Assembly: GCA_002360455.1 (NCBI GenBank) | Contig: DEQQ01000044.1 | Location: forward strand, 36,217 to 100,216 | DNA length: 64,000 bases | Source of the DNA: Saprospiraceae bacterium UBA3362 | Lineage (GTDB): Bacteria; Bacteroidota; Bacteroidia; Chitinophagales; Saprospiraceae | Direction: 5' to 3' | In this document: in pieces, positions 52,425 through 59,931 of the stretch | Layout: the number at the start of each line of letters is the position of its first letter | Numbering within the stretch: position 1 is the first letter of the stretch | Program-made: the position numbers and the translations under genes | The notes under the pieces: model-generated | What the model was told of the DNA's origin: nothing | Databases searched by the model: none | Seen by the model: only the letters and a program-made list of their open reading frames with translations

Positions 52425-54146
52425 CTAATTACCATTAGGCAAAGTTGACGATTGAGCAGGAATCATATTACGATGCATTGATTTACTTTCATCCAGATTA
52501 AATGATTCTGGACTAATGTAGTAACCTCGATCTTCATCTTTTTTCCATTCTTCGATCTTGCTCCTGAATTTATTGGCAAAAGCATCTTGTCTTATTCCAC
52601 TAACTTGCCAAGAGACTTCTAAGCCAGGGATTCCACCTGCAATAATGAATTTATTTCCTTTTACTTTCTCTTTTATAAACACAGGAGAGAAGGAACCAAT
52701 ACAAGTAAGATTATATTTTACATCTTTGTTTAAAGCATCAAAATATTCTGGCAATTCTACTATTGCAAGTCCGTTGGAATCACAAATTATATTTCCGTTG
52801 TAGATATTCATCATATCTGGTGATTCGATACTTGTATGAGTTAATGTCTTATTAGCAGGATCAAGTGGATGATCAATTTTGAAATTTTTGACTTGAGCAA
52901 TTAATGCTCCAATTATAGAAACATTTCCACTAAAAAATCCTGCAAATCCTTGAGCTGATCCTTTTCCATATATTCCAGTACTGTTTCCTCCGTTAAATGC
53001 CTCACCATATATAGTTGCGATATTTCCTGTTTGTTTTGCATGAATTGCAGGATGTACTGATGAGCTTGATGTTACTAAAATTGCATTAGAAGCAGATGTT
53101 ATGCCTACACTTGGAGCTGATGGATTAGTTGTAGACATAACCATGATATTTCCTTGAGTATTCGTTAAATTGAAGATACTAGAGTTGGTATATGTAGCTG
53201 TGTGAGGTATAGTTATTCCAAGATCTGGACTAGGTGTCCAAACATTATTAATAAATTTTAAAATTTGATTTGATCCTGGAAAAGTGCTTGATATTTTATT
53301 TCCTTTAATTCCATTCACGCTGACATTGCCATTGAGAGGTCCAAATACATCTCCATTAATTTGTGTAGGAATAACTCCAGAAGCAATATCAATGGATTGA
53401 ATCGAGCCATCTAAAATTTTTGAAGAATTAATCTTACTGTTTGCAATTGTTGGATTTGGATAAGTACCACTTAGATCACCACCTGCATTTCCACTGATAG
53501 GAAGACTTGTTGGAATTACTCCCGATGCAATATCTTTAGATTGAATAGTACCGTCCAATATCTTTTCACTGGTAATTCGATCATTTGCAATTGTTGGATT
53601 TGGATAGGATCCACTCAAATCACCGCCAGCTGCTCCACTTGCACCACTACTTTTCAAACTAGATAAATCGACTGAATAAGTTCCATTGATCGTAAGCATA
53701 TTATTAGAAGAATTAAAATTTACTTCATTAATACCATTCCCCGCTTTATCTGCATAATTCGCATAAGGCACTGATTTCAAATCTGTGATGGAATAAAGTT
53801 CGTAAGAACTTGATCCTTCATACTGCACTTCAGAAGTAATTGAATATGGACCATTAGCCCAATCTATCGAATTAAAATTTCCTAACAATACAGATCCCTG
53901 ACCAAGATTAAGATTGACTTGACCTAATTTTGAAGTATTAACACCTAAGTGAACTTCGGTGTAAACATTACTTCCATTTTTAGTAATCGAAAATTTAAAA
54001 TTAATCAACTTACTCGCATAAGGAGATCCATCCGTATTGTTTATTACTGCTTGATAGGAGAAAACCTTTGGGTTTGTCTGGCCTGATGCCAAGTTAGAAA
54101 TGAAAATGCTAATTAGCATTAGAATTAGAAACTTAGAATTTTTCAT
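52425..54146 (-). CDS. Fibre-like exported protein with GGDLSGxYPNPTIA repeats
   Basis: A 573-residue secreted protein. Signal peptide (to about 22) is followed by the FSYQAVINNTDG...LINFKFSITKNGS... domain frequent in Bacteroidota surface proteins, ending SVPYANYADKA. Next come two near-identical repeats (GGDLSGSYPNPTIAN and GGDLSGTYPNPTIAN, each followed by a KILDGxIQSxDIASGVIPT segment) and a short Gly-rich head, then a beta region and a C-terminal domain with SPVFIKEKVKGNKFIIAGG and LEVSWQVSGIRQD. The repeats resemble phage tail-fibre shafts, but no phage gene is nearby. Its start is 10 nt after the small T9SS protein gene. Confidence 0.75.
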   Translation of the reverse strand: MKNSKFLILMLISIFISNLASGQTNPKVFSYQAVINNTDGSPYASKLINFKFSITKNGSNVYTEVHLGVNTSKLGQVNLNLGQGSVLLGNFNSIDWANGPYSITSEVQYEGSSSYELYSITDLKSVPYANYADKAGNGINEVNFNSSNNMLTINGTYSVDLSSLKSSGASGAAGGDLSGSYPNPTIANDRITSEKILDGTIQSKDIASGVIPTSLPISGNAGGDLSGTYPNPTIANSKINSSKILDGSIQSIDIASGVIPTQINGDVFGPLNGNVSVNGIKGNKISSTFPGSNQILKFINNVWTPSPDLGITIPHTATYTNSSIFNLTNTQGNIMVMSTTNPSAPSVGITSASNAILVTSSSSVHPAIHAKQTGNIATIYGEAFNGGNSTGIYGKGSAQGFAGFFSGNVSIIGALIAQVKNFKIDHPLDPANKTLTHTSIESPDMMNIYNGNIICDSNGLAIVELPEYFDALNKDVKYNLTCIGSFSPVFIKEKVKGNKFIIAGGIPGLEVSWQVSGIRQDAFANKFRSKIEEWKKDEDRGYYISPESFNLDESKSMHRNMIPAQSSTLPNGN

Positions 54147-54156
54147 ATTTGATTTT

Positions 54157-54627
54157 TTATTGAATGACTATAATTTGTTTGAAAATAGATTGTTCCTGAA
54201 TAAAGGAAAATAGATAACTACCTGGATTAAGGCTGCTAACATCAACTTGAGTTTGGCTACTATTAAATTCCATTTTTAAAACTCTTTGGCCCGACATATT
54301 GTATATTTCTATTCTACCATTTTGAATGTCTTCATTTCTGAAGTGAATGATATCTTTTGCAGGATTGGGATACAAGCGAATCGAGCTACGATCAGTTTCA
54401 TTAGTAGTGGTCTTAGATTTAAAATATATATATTGAAATCCTTGAATCTGCTTAGAAGGATTTGATGTTCCGCTGGAAACCCCTTGTCCTATACTAAAGT
54501 GGATTTGTTTTCCTTGTATAAGTGCGCTTGATCCTCCAGCGCTGTTTATGGATTGCCAGGAGGATTGGGCAGTGAGATTAAAAATTGTACAAAAAATAAT
54601 TGACAAAACAAAATGATACATATTCAT
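54157..54627 (-). CDS. Small T9SS type A sorting domain protein
   Basis: A 156-residue secreted protein: signal peptide (to about 20), a short domain with SINSAGGSSALIQGKQIHFSIGQG and KQIQGFQYIYF, common in front of T9SS signals, and a full type A sorting domain (IRLYPNPAKDIIHF, GRIEIYNMSGQRVLKMEF, LNPGSYLFSF, ending IIVIQ). With so little in front of the signal it may be an anchor or partner for the fibre-like protein encoded directly after it. It starts 2 nt after the preceding gene. Confidence 0.85.
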   Translation of the reverse strand: MNMYHFVLSIIFCTIFNLTAQSSWQSINSAGGSSALIQGKQIHFSIGQGVSSGTSNPSKQIQGFQYIYFKSKTTTNETDRSSIRLYPNPAKDIIHFRNEDIQNGRIEIYNMSGQRVLKMEFNSSQTQVDVSSLNPGSYLFSFIQEQSIFKQIIVIQ

Positions 54628-54629
54628 AT

Positions 54630-56051
54630 TTAATTATTTAAATAGTCAAGATTGTATATAATTCCAGTGTGTTCATTATTACGACTTCGCAAATGAAGGC
54701 GTTGGATTATTGCAAAAAGATGTCCTTTATACCTAAATAATATACCGTTACTAAGTTGTTCTCTATCCATGTTTGGACTAAAATTAAAAATCGCTTCTCC
54801 ATATTCACTAACGTATTTTTTTAAAAAGTTGCCCTCACTATTATTCTCTAAGCCAATTATTCCTTTATTGGTATTGAGAATAGAATATGGCCTTTTTCCA
54901 TTGAAAGAATAACATTTAAATTCACTATTTAGGTTGATAATTCCACTACTAATTGGAATTATTGAACTAGGAATAGCAAGATTTGAGTTAACTAATCTAA
55001 ATTCTTCCCCATTATCAAAAGGGACTCTAGCGTCAATCGAATTGCAAGTTATATTTAAATTAGTATTATTAAAATAACATAGCTCGATTTTTCTTGCATT
55101 TCTTTTGATAAAGTATAATTTGTCACTTAATGCATAGAAAATTCTAAATTTTTTCCATTCATCAATATTTGATTTAATTGATATCTCGTAATTAAGTTCA
55201 TTCCTTGGTAAAAATTGCAAAAAATCATTTTGCACGATCAATTTTCCATTACTTGCGTAAAAAAACTTATTATTAAATTTAATCACTTCATCAATTTCAA
55301 AGGAAGAGACAAAATGTTGATGTATTGTCTTTTCCTCATCTAAAATTATGAACTGATATCCCCCACATATTGATTTTGCAACCAGATAAATATAATTATT
55401 GTCAAAAACTACCCTCCTTTTGTTAAAATCATAACTTGTTCCTTCCTTATCGTAAATTCGATTCGTTTTTCCCGAAATGGGATTATAAATACATACTTCT
55501 TGTCCAAAACATTTCTTTCCAAATAAACCTAGATTATCACAATTAAAATTTGAAAATACTAAGCAGTCTTTCCATGTACCAAGTATTTGAGGTGCTAATA
55601 CTGTTTCAACAGTATTGGATCTAGGTCCACAGTGACGATTTCCTATTTCCATATGGTCAAGGTGTTTAATAATTTGAGTAGTTCCATCTATCCTCCTTCT
55701 AATTAATTTGCCATTAGAAATTGAATAAATCAAACTATTCAGAATTTCAACATTGCCGTTATGTTGATAGGGACCTAGAGTAAATGTTAAATCAGTAATA
55801 AAATAATGATTTTGACCAATTAAAATTAACTTATCATCCAGTTCTTTTATTTCTTGAATAATTACAAGTTCTTCATTACTTAGTTTTAAATCTAACCTTG
55901 TAACATAAAAGGGAGAATCCAATTGAATATTACCTTTTAGGCTATCAAGCTTTTTAATAGGCTTAATAATTATTGGTTCTTGAGCAAATATTGGTTGTAT
56001 AACAACAATTATTATTATCCATAAATTTATCATTACAAAATTTAAAATCAT
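54630..56051 (-). CDS. Unrecognised exported protein, beta-propeller-like
   Basis: A 473-residue protein with an N-terminal hydrophobic segment (LWIIIIVVIQPIFAQ) and a series of short beta-rich repeats of the type DDKLILIGQNHYFITDL, NSLIYSISNGKLIRR, NNYIYLVAKSICGGYQFI, KFFYASNGKLIVQND, DKLYFIKRNARKIELCYF. The pattern suggests a propeller reporting-like fold without a recognised family. There is no lipobox and no T9SS sorting domain. It lies between the second small lipoprotein and the small T9SS protein on the same strand. Confidence 0.6.
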   Translation of the reverse strand: MILNFVMINLWIIIIVVIQPIFAQEPIIIKPIKKLDSLKGNIQLDSPFYVTRLDLKLSNEELVIIQEIKELDDKLILIGQNHYFITDLTFTLGPYQHNGNVEILNSLIYSISNGKLIRRRIDGTTQIIKHLDHMEIGNRHCGPRSNTVETVLAPQILGTWKDCLVFSNFNCDNLGLFGKKCFGQEVCIYNPISGKTNRIYDKEGTSYDFNKRRVVFDNNYIYLVAKSICGGYQFIILDEEKTIHQHFVSSFEIDEVIKFNNKFFYASNGKLIVQNDFLQFLPRNELNYEISIKSNIDEWKKFRIFYALSDKLYFIKRNARKIELCYFNNTNLNITCNSIDARVPFDNGEEFRLVNSNLAIPSSIIPISSGIINLNSEFKCYSFNGKRPYSILNTNKGIIGLENNSEGNFLKKYVSEYGEAIFNFSPNMDREQLSNGILFRYKGHLFAIIQRLHLRSRNNEHTGIIYNLDYLNN

Positions 56052-56082
56052 ATTATCTCCAATTTCTTATTGATTATTATTT

Positions 56083-56484
56083 TCACTTCTTCGTACAATT
56101 CATAGAACAATTTTCAGTCTGGTTATTAAATGAATAACCATAAGCCATTGTTAAGAGAGTACCATTAAGAGATCCAGAACCAGAATTAATCGTAACACTG
56201 TTTCCTTGAATGTTAACAATCTGATTTGGAATAGTCAGATTTGTTCCACTCACAGTAGCTTTCGCTATAGCACCAAATCCAAGAAAATTAGAGATAAGTA
56301 TAGTCGATTCATTTTCTGCAGATGTAGTAATGCTGATGTCATAATTCGAATTACCACTTGGACAGTTTTCTATGACTGAATAGCTTGCAAGAAATTTATT
56401 CCTGTCAGGAATTGGATCCGTCTTGTCTTTTGAACAAGAACTAATCAATATAATGCTTAGAAATAAGAAGAATAAATTTTTCAT
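56083..56484 (-). CDS. Small lipoprotein, paralogue of the product of 56648-57049
   Basis: From the ATG at 56482-56484, a 133-residue lipoprotein (MKNLFFLFLSIILISSC, lipobox Cys17). The mature domain has the same layout as the neighbour upstream: an early YSVIENC, then ISITTSAENESTILISNFLGFG, LTIPNQIV, SGSGSLNG and a C-terminal cysteine region (ENCSMNCTKK). It is probably a compact beta sandwich or lipocalin-like fold. The frame is open 17 codons further upstream but the lipoprotein signal fixes the start. Function unknown. Confidence 0.7.
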   Translation of the reverse strand: MKNLFFLFLSIILISSCSKDKTDPIPDRNKFLASYSVIENCPSGNSNYDISITTSAENESTILISNFLGFGAIAKATVSGTNLTIPNQIVNIQGNSVTINSGSGSLNGTLLTMAYGYSFNNQTENCSMNCTKK

Positions 56485-56647
56485 TTTTTTATGTTTTTTA
56501 AATATTGAATTCAAAATCAGTAGCAACATTCGCATTGAAGCTACTGCCTGCAGTAATCAAATTCTGACTATCAGCAACTACATTATTTCAAGTACTAACA
56601 ACTTTCCCGCATTTAAAGTATTTGTATTTATCATGAATCTTCTTTTT

Positions 56648-57049
56648 TCAAATTTTTTGATAACAATATTTTTTTTCTGTCTTTAACTCATATTTACCTC
56701 CATTATAGATAGTATTATAGTGGATGTGCAATAACTTACCATCATAATTTCCTGAGCCAGAAATGTCAAGAGAAGGCGGACCTAATGTCTTAAAATTTTG
56801 CCTTGGTATAGTAAAGCATGATTTATCTATATCCGCATAAATCTGACTTCTTTGTCCTTGAAGATTGTGTATAGTAACCCTGTTATTTACTGAAGATGGC
56901 ATAATTCTAATCTCTATACTATCAATTACTGGTGAACAATCTTTTTGAACAATATAATTCCCAAAATAATCTTCTATATTAGGCTCAAACGAATCCGAAC
57001 AAGAAAATCCACAAAAGATTAATACTAGTAATTTGCAAATTCTATTCAT
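56648..57049 (-). CDS. Small lipoprotein directly downstream of a response regulator
   Basis: A 133-residue lipoprotein (MNRICKLLVLIFCGFSC, lipobox Cys17). Mature domain: YFGNYIVQKDC, IEIRIMPSSVNNRVTIHNLQG, FTIPRQNF, ISGSGNYDGKLLHIHY and a C-terminal KKYCYQK. It shares length, signal position, motif order and the two outer cysteines with the 56083-56484 product, so the pair probably arose by duplication. It starts 28 nt after the response regulator stop, suggesting co-transcription with the signalling genes. A 163-nt gap separates it from its paralogue. Confidence 0.7.
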   Translation of the reverse strand: MNRICKLLVLIFCGFSCSDSFEPNIEDYFGNYIVQKDCSPVIDSIEIRIMPSSVNNRVTIHNLQGQRSQIYADIDKSCFTIPRQNFKTLGPPSLDISGSGNYDGKLLHIHYNTIYNGGKYELKTEKKYCYQKI

Positions 57050-57077
57050 GATTTATTTGTTTAATAACTTATTTACT

Positions 57078-57695
57078 TTAATTATAAAAAATCTTTATTG
57101 CTTCAGTAGCAGAATGGACTTTCAACTTCTCATAAATTTTTTTAAGATGTGTGTTTACTGTAGCATAAGATATATTTAACTCATCAGCAATCATCTTATA
57201 ACTATTTCCATTTGCTAGACAACTTAACACTTCTCTCTCTCGTTCTGAAAGTATATACACTGGCTTGCTAGAATTTTCTTTGGATATTGATCGCAATATT
57301 TCCATCGCTACTGATGGTGTAAGATTGGCACCACCATGCAGAACATCATCTATCGCTTGTAGAATTTTCTCAGGACCTTCTTTTTTTAATATATAACCTT
57401 CTGCTCCCAACTTTATACAAGTCATAATTTTTTCAGGCTCATCATGTATTGTTTGAATAATTACTTTTGTGGATGGCGATTCACTCTTAATAATCTTTAA
57501 TCCTTCGAATCCATCACAATATGGCATATTCAAATCCAATAATATGAGATCTGGGTTTTTATTCTCTAGATCAACACTCATTGTTCTACAATCCGATTCT
57601 GCACCAACCAAAATAAAATTTGCATGAGACTCTATTAATTCTATTAGAGCCTCTCGCCGCAATTTATTATCTTCATATATTATTACTCTTGTCAT
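57078..57695 (-). CDS. NarL/LuxR-type response regulator
   Basis: A 205-residue two-component response regulator. Receiver domain (1-120): acidic pocket Glu8/Asp9, phospho-acceptor Asp in LILLDLNMP (Asp54), Lys in ILKKEGP. LuxR-type HTH (about 145-205): YILSEREREVLSCLANGNSYKMIADELNISYATVNTHLKKIYEKL. All key residues are intact. It starts 37 nt after the kinase gene on the same strand and is followed by exported-protein genes, so it is probably both cognate partner of that kinase and regulator of the block. Confidence 0.92.
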   Translation of the reverse strand: MTRVIIYEDNKLRREALIELIESHANFILVGAESDCRTMSVDLENKNPDLILLDLNMPYCDGFEGLKIIKSESPSTKVIIQTIHDEPEKIMTCIKLGAEGYILKKEGPEKILQAIDDVLHGGANLTPSVAMEILRSISKENSSKPVYILSEREREVLSCLANGNSYKMIADELNISYATVNTHLKKIYEKLKVHSATEAIKIFYN

Positions 57696-57732
57696 AATTA
57701 TGATACAAAGTTGAGGTATTATTTTTAATGTG

Positions 57733-59091
57733 TCAATCGCTAATATTAGGTAGTGGGATTTCTATATTATATTTTGTCCCTTCATTAAAATTGCTAATAG
57801 TAATAAGAGATCCTTGCAAAGACTTCACACGATTCTGAATATTTTTTAATCCGTTTCCTGCAATGCCTGAAGATTGAATTCCACTCCCATTATCAACTAT
57901 TGATAATTGTAAATTATTATACGTAAGTTTTATCGAAATACTTGCAGAATTCGCTCCAGAATGTTTGTGAATATTATTTATTGCTTCCTTTATGATAAGC
58001 CACAAATTCTTAAAACTTGATTTATCTAGATATATTTCCTTATCAGGTATATCAATGTAATACTTAATAGAATTCAGTTGATTGCATTCAAATATATAAT
58101 CAGAAATCTTCTTCTCCAGTGTTCCTAAATTATCCTCTTTGTAAGATAGTGACCAAATCAAATCACTGATAGAATCCAAAACTTGACCACAAATATTTTC
58201 TATTTTTTCATATCTTTTATAATGTGAATTAGCATCTCCGTTTGTATCTTTTTTTCCTGAATTCGTAATAAACTTCAAACTCGTAATAGTTGCTCCTAAA
58301 TCATCATGCAGATCCATAGAGATTCTTTGTCGTTCTTTGTTTTGAAGTCCTCTCATTTTTATCTCATGGTGATGCTCTATAGATTGTAATTCCAATTGTT
58401 TGGTATGTAGTTTTTCTTGTACTGCCAAAATTTTTTCATGAGATCGTTTGGCTAAAGCTACAGAGAATATTACTAAGTCAATTATAATGGCAAGTTTTAC
58501 TAACATCAGAGGCAACACTCCTTCACTCATTATATTGAATGTCAAAACGATAAAGCTGGCTAATGTTAAAAGAAAATATATAATCGTAGCAAGTTGAATG
58601 TATTTTATTACCGGGTTATTTTTTATTTTGAATGAACTTATTATAAGCCATGAACCCATAATGAATAAGAATATTCTATTGGCAAGGAAAATATGATCCG
58701 AATAATTTTTATGGTAGGTTAAAGGAAATATAACTATGTACAAAATAATGCCGGAAAATAGTGCTCTGCTTAGCTTCCATATTAAGTAATGCTGGTTTTT
58801 ATTAAAGCCAAAAGCTTGCATAACATAGAGTATATAGCTTCCAAACATTGTTTGGGCAAATAATTCATGGATAAGCAAGTAATTCTCATAATTTAAGCCA
58901 GTTAATTGTAACTTTGATAGGAAATAATTTGAGCTAAGAATAAATAGAATAACAAAAACTAAGTAGGTGCAAAAATATACATACAGCTTATCCCTTAAGA
59001 AGAAATAAAGGATCAGATGGTAGATCAATACAATTAAAACACATCCCAATACAAAGGAAAGAATGACACAATCCATATTATGACTGATCAT
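57733..59091 (-). CDS. Membrane sensor histidine kinase (HisKA_3 / HATPase)
   Basis: From the ATG at 59089-59091, 452 residues. The N-terminal 215 residues form about seven membrane segments of the 7TMR-DISM type without an extracellular sensor domain. A coiled coil leads to the HisKA_3 motif ERQRISMDLHDDLGATITSL (His262 phospho-acceptor) and an HATPase domain (NIHKHSGANSASISI, DNGSGI, GNGLKNIQNRVKSL). It pairs with the response regulator 37 nt downstream. A TTG start 66 nt earlier would run into the palindrome in the control region and is rejected. Confidence 0.9.
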   Translation of the reverse strand: MISHNMDCVILSFVLGCVLIVLIYHLILYFFLRDKLYVYFCTYLVFVILFILSSNYFLSKLQLTGLNYENYLLIHELFAQTMFGSYILYVMQAFGFNKNQHYLIWKLSRALFSGIILYIVIFPLTYHKNYSDHIFLANRIFLFIMGSWLIISSFKIKNNPVIKYIQLATIIYFLLTLASFIVLTFNIMSEGVLPLMLVKLAIIIDLVIFSVALAKRSHEKILAVQEKLHTKQLELQSIEHHHEIKMRGLQNKERQRISMDLHDDLGATITSLKFITNSGKKDTNGDANSHYKRYEKIENICGQVLDSISDLIWSLSYKEDNLGTLEKKISDYIFECNQLNSIKYYIDIPDKEIYLDKSSFKNLWLIIKEAINNIHKHSGANSASISIKLTYNNLQLSIVDNGSGIQSSGIAGNGLKNIQNRVKSLQGSLITISNFNEGTKYNIEIPLPNISD

Positions 59092-59157
59092 AGCGAAGCT
59101 TAAAAAGGGTTTTACAATATCGTTGTAAAGATATTGGGTGAAGCAAAGCAGCCGCAA

Positions 59158-59173
59158 TAGGACTTATGTCCTA
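59158..59173. promoter_or_regulatory. Palindrome TAGGAC-TTAT-GTCCTA, candidate operator
   Basis: Perfect 6-bp arms with a 4-bp centre in the 210-nt region between the divergent kinase (minus) and response regulator (plus) genes. The size fits a dimeric LuxR/NarL-type regulator site. There is no biochemical support and I saw no second copy upstream of the exported-protein genes. Confidence 0.35.
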
Positions 59174-59225
59174 ATTTCGCTTTTACTTTCCTTTTGAAAA
59201 AGTAATTTAAGAAGATAAATTTTAT

Positions 59226-59233
59226 TATTTTTG
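59226..59233 (+). promoter_or_regulatory. -7 promoter element (TATTTTTG) of the second response regulator
   Basis: Perfect TAnnTTTG match 68 nt before the ATG at 59302. No TTG at the usual -33 distance, so tentative. Confidence 0.3.
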
Positions 59234-59301
59234 AAAGTTATTTTTTTCTTGAATTAATTTAAGAACTTGTAAATCAATTGATTGAAAACTGCTAAGGGCT
59301 T

Positions 59302-59931
59302 ATGATAAAAATTAGTATAATTGAAAATGAGTTAGAATACGCTGAATCTTTGGCAGATTTTCTTCCTAAAGCAGGAAACATAGAAGTGCTTGAAGTGTAT
59401 CCAAGATCAGAGGATTTTTTTAATCCTAATTCAGTTAAGCCTGATATCTTTTTAATTGATTTGAACTTAGGCCAAAATGTAATGACCGGGTCTCAATTTA
59501 TTTCAAAAGTTAGAGAAAAAGATAATAATACTTTATTTTTAGTACTAACTATTTATGATGAGGATGAAAAGGTTTTTGATGCATTAAGAGCGGGTGCGAA
59601 CGGCTATATTTTAAAATCAGCTCCTATTGAAGGTATAGCAAATGCCATTATTGAACTGTTTGAAGGAGGTGCACCTATGAGCCCTCAAATCGCCAGGAAA
59701 GTAACAATGTATTTCAATCATTCTGCAAGAGAAAATCAACCTGCAACGCATTTATTAACCAATAGAGAAAACGAGATAATTCAAATGATTGCCAAGGGAA
59801 AAATGGAGAAAGAAGTTGCTTATGAACTTTTTCTTAGTATAAAAACCGTAAAAAATCATATTAGCAATATTTATCAAAAATTGCATGTAAACACTAGAGT
59901 GGAAGCCTTGAACAAATATTATGGCAGATAA
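59302..59931 (+). CDS. Second NarL/LuxR-type response regulator
   Basis: A 209-residue response regulator. The receiver domain has the phospho-acceptor Asp in IFLIDLNLG, Thr in LVLTIYDED and Lys in ILKSAP, but the acidic pocket reads ENE (Glu8, Asn9), with Asn where Asp is usual. The LuxR HTH (about 148-209: LLTNRENEIIQMIAKGKMEKEVAYELFLSIKTVKNHISNIYQKLHV) is intact. It is divergent from the first kinase and its stop abuts the stop of the convergent propeller kinase, its likely partner. About 30% identity with the first regulator by eye. Confidence 0.9.
   Translation: MIKISIIENELEYAESLADFLPKAGNIEVLEVYPRSEDFFNPNSVKPDIFLIDLNLGQNVMTGSQFISKVREKDNNTLFLVLTIYDEDEKVFDALRAGANGYILKSAPIEGIANAIIELFEGGAPMSPQIARKVTMYFNHSARENQPATHLLTNRENEIIQMIAKGKMEKEVAYELFLSIKTVKNHISNIYQKLHVNTRVEALNKYYGR

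Noticed and set aside
52425..54146. Phage tail-fibre gene or prophage remnant
   Set aside because: The GGDLSGxYPNPTIA repeats do occur in tail fibres, but the protein has a signal peptide and a typical Bacteroidota exported N-terminal domain, and no phage structural, integrase or lysis gene is nearby.
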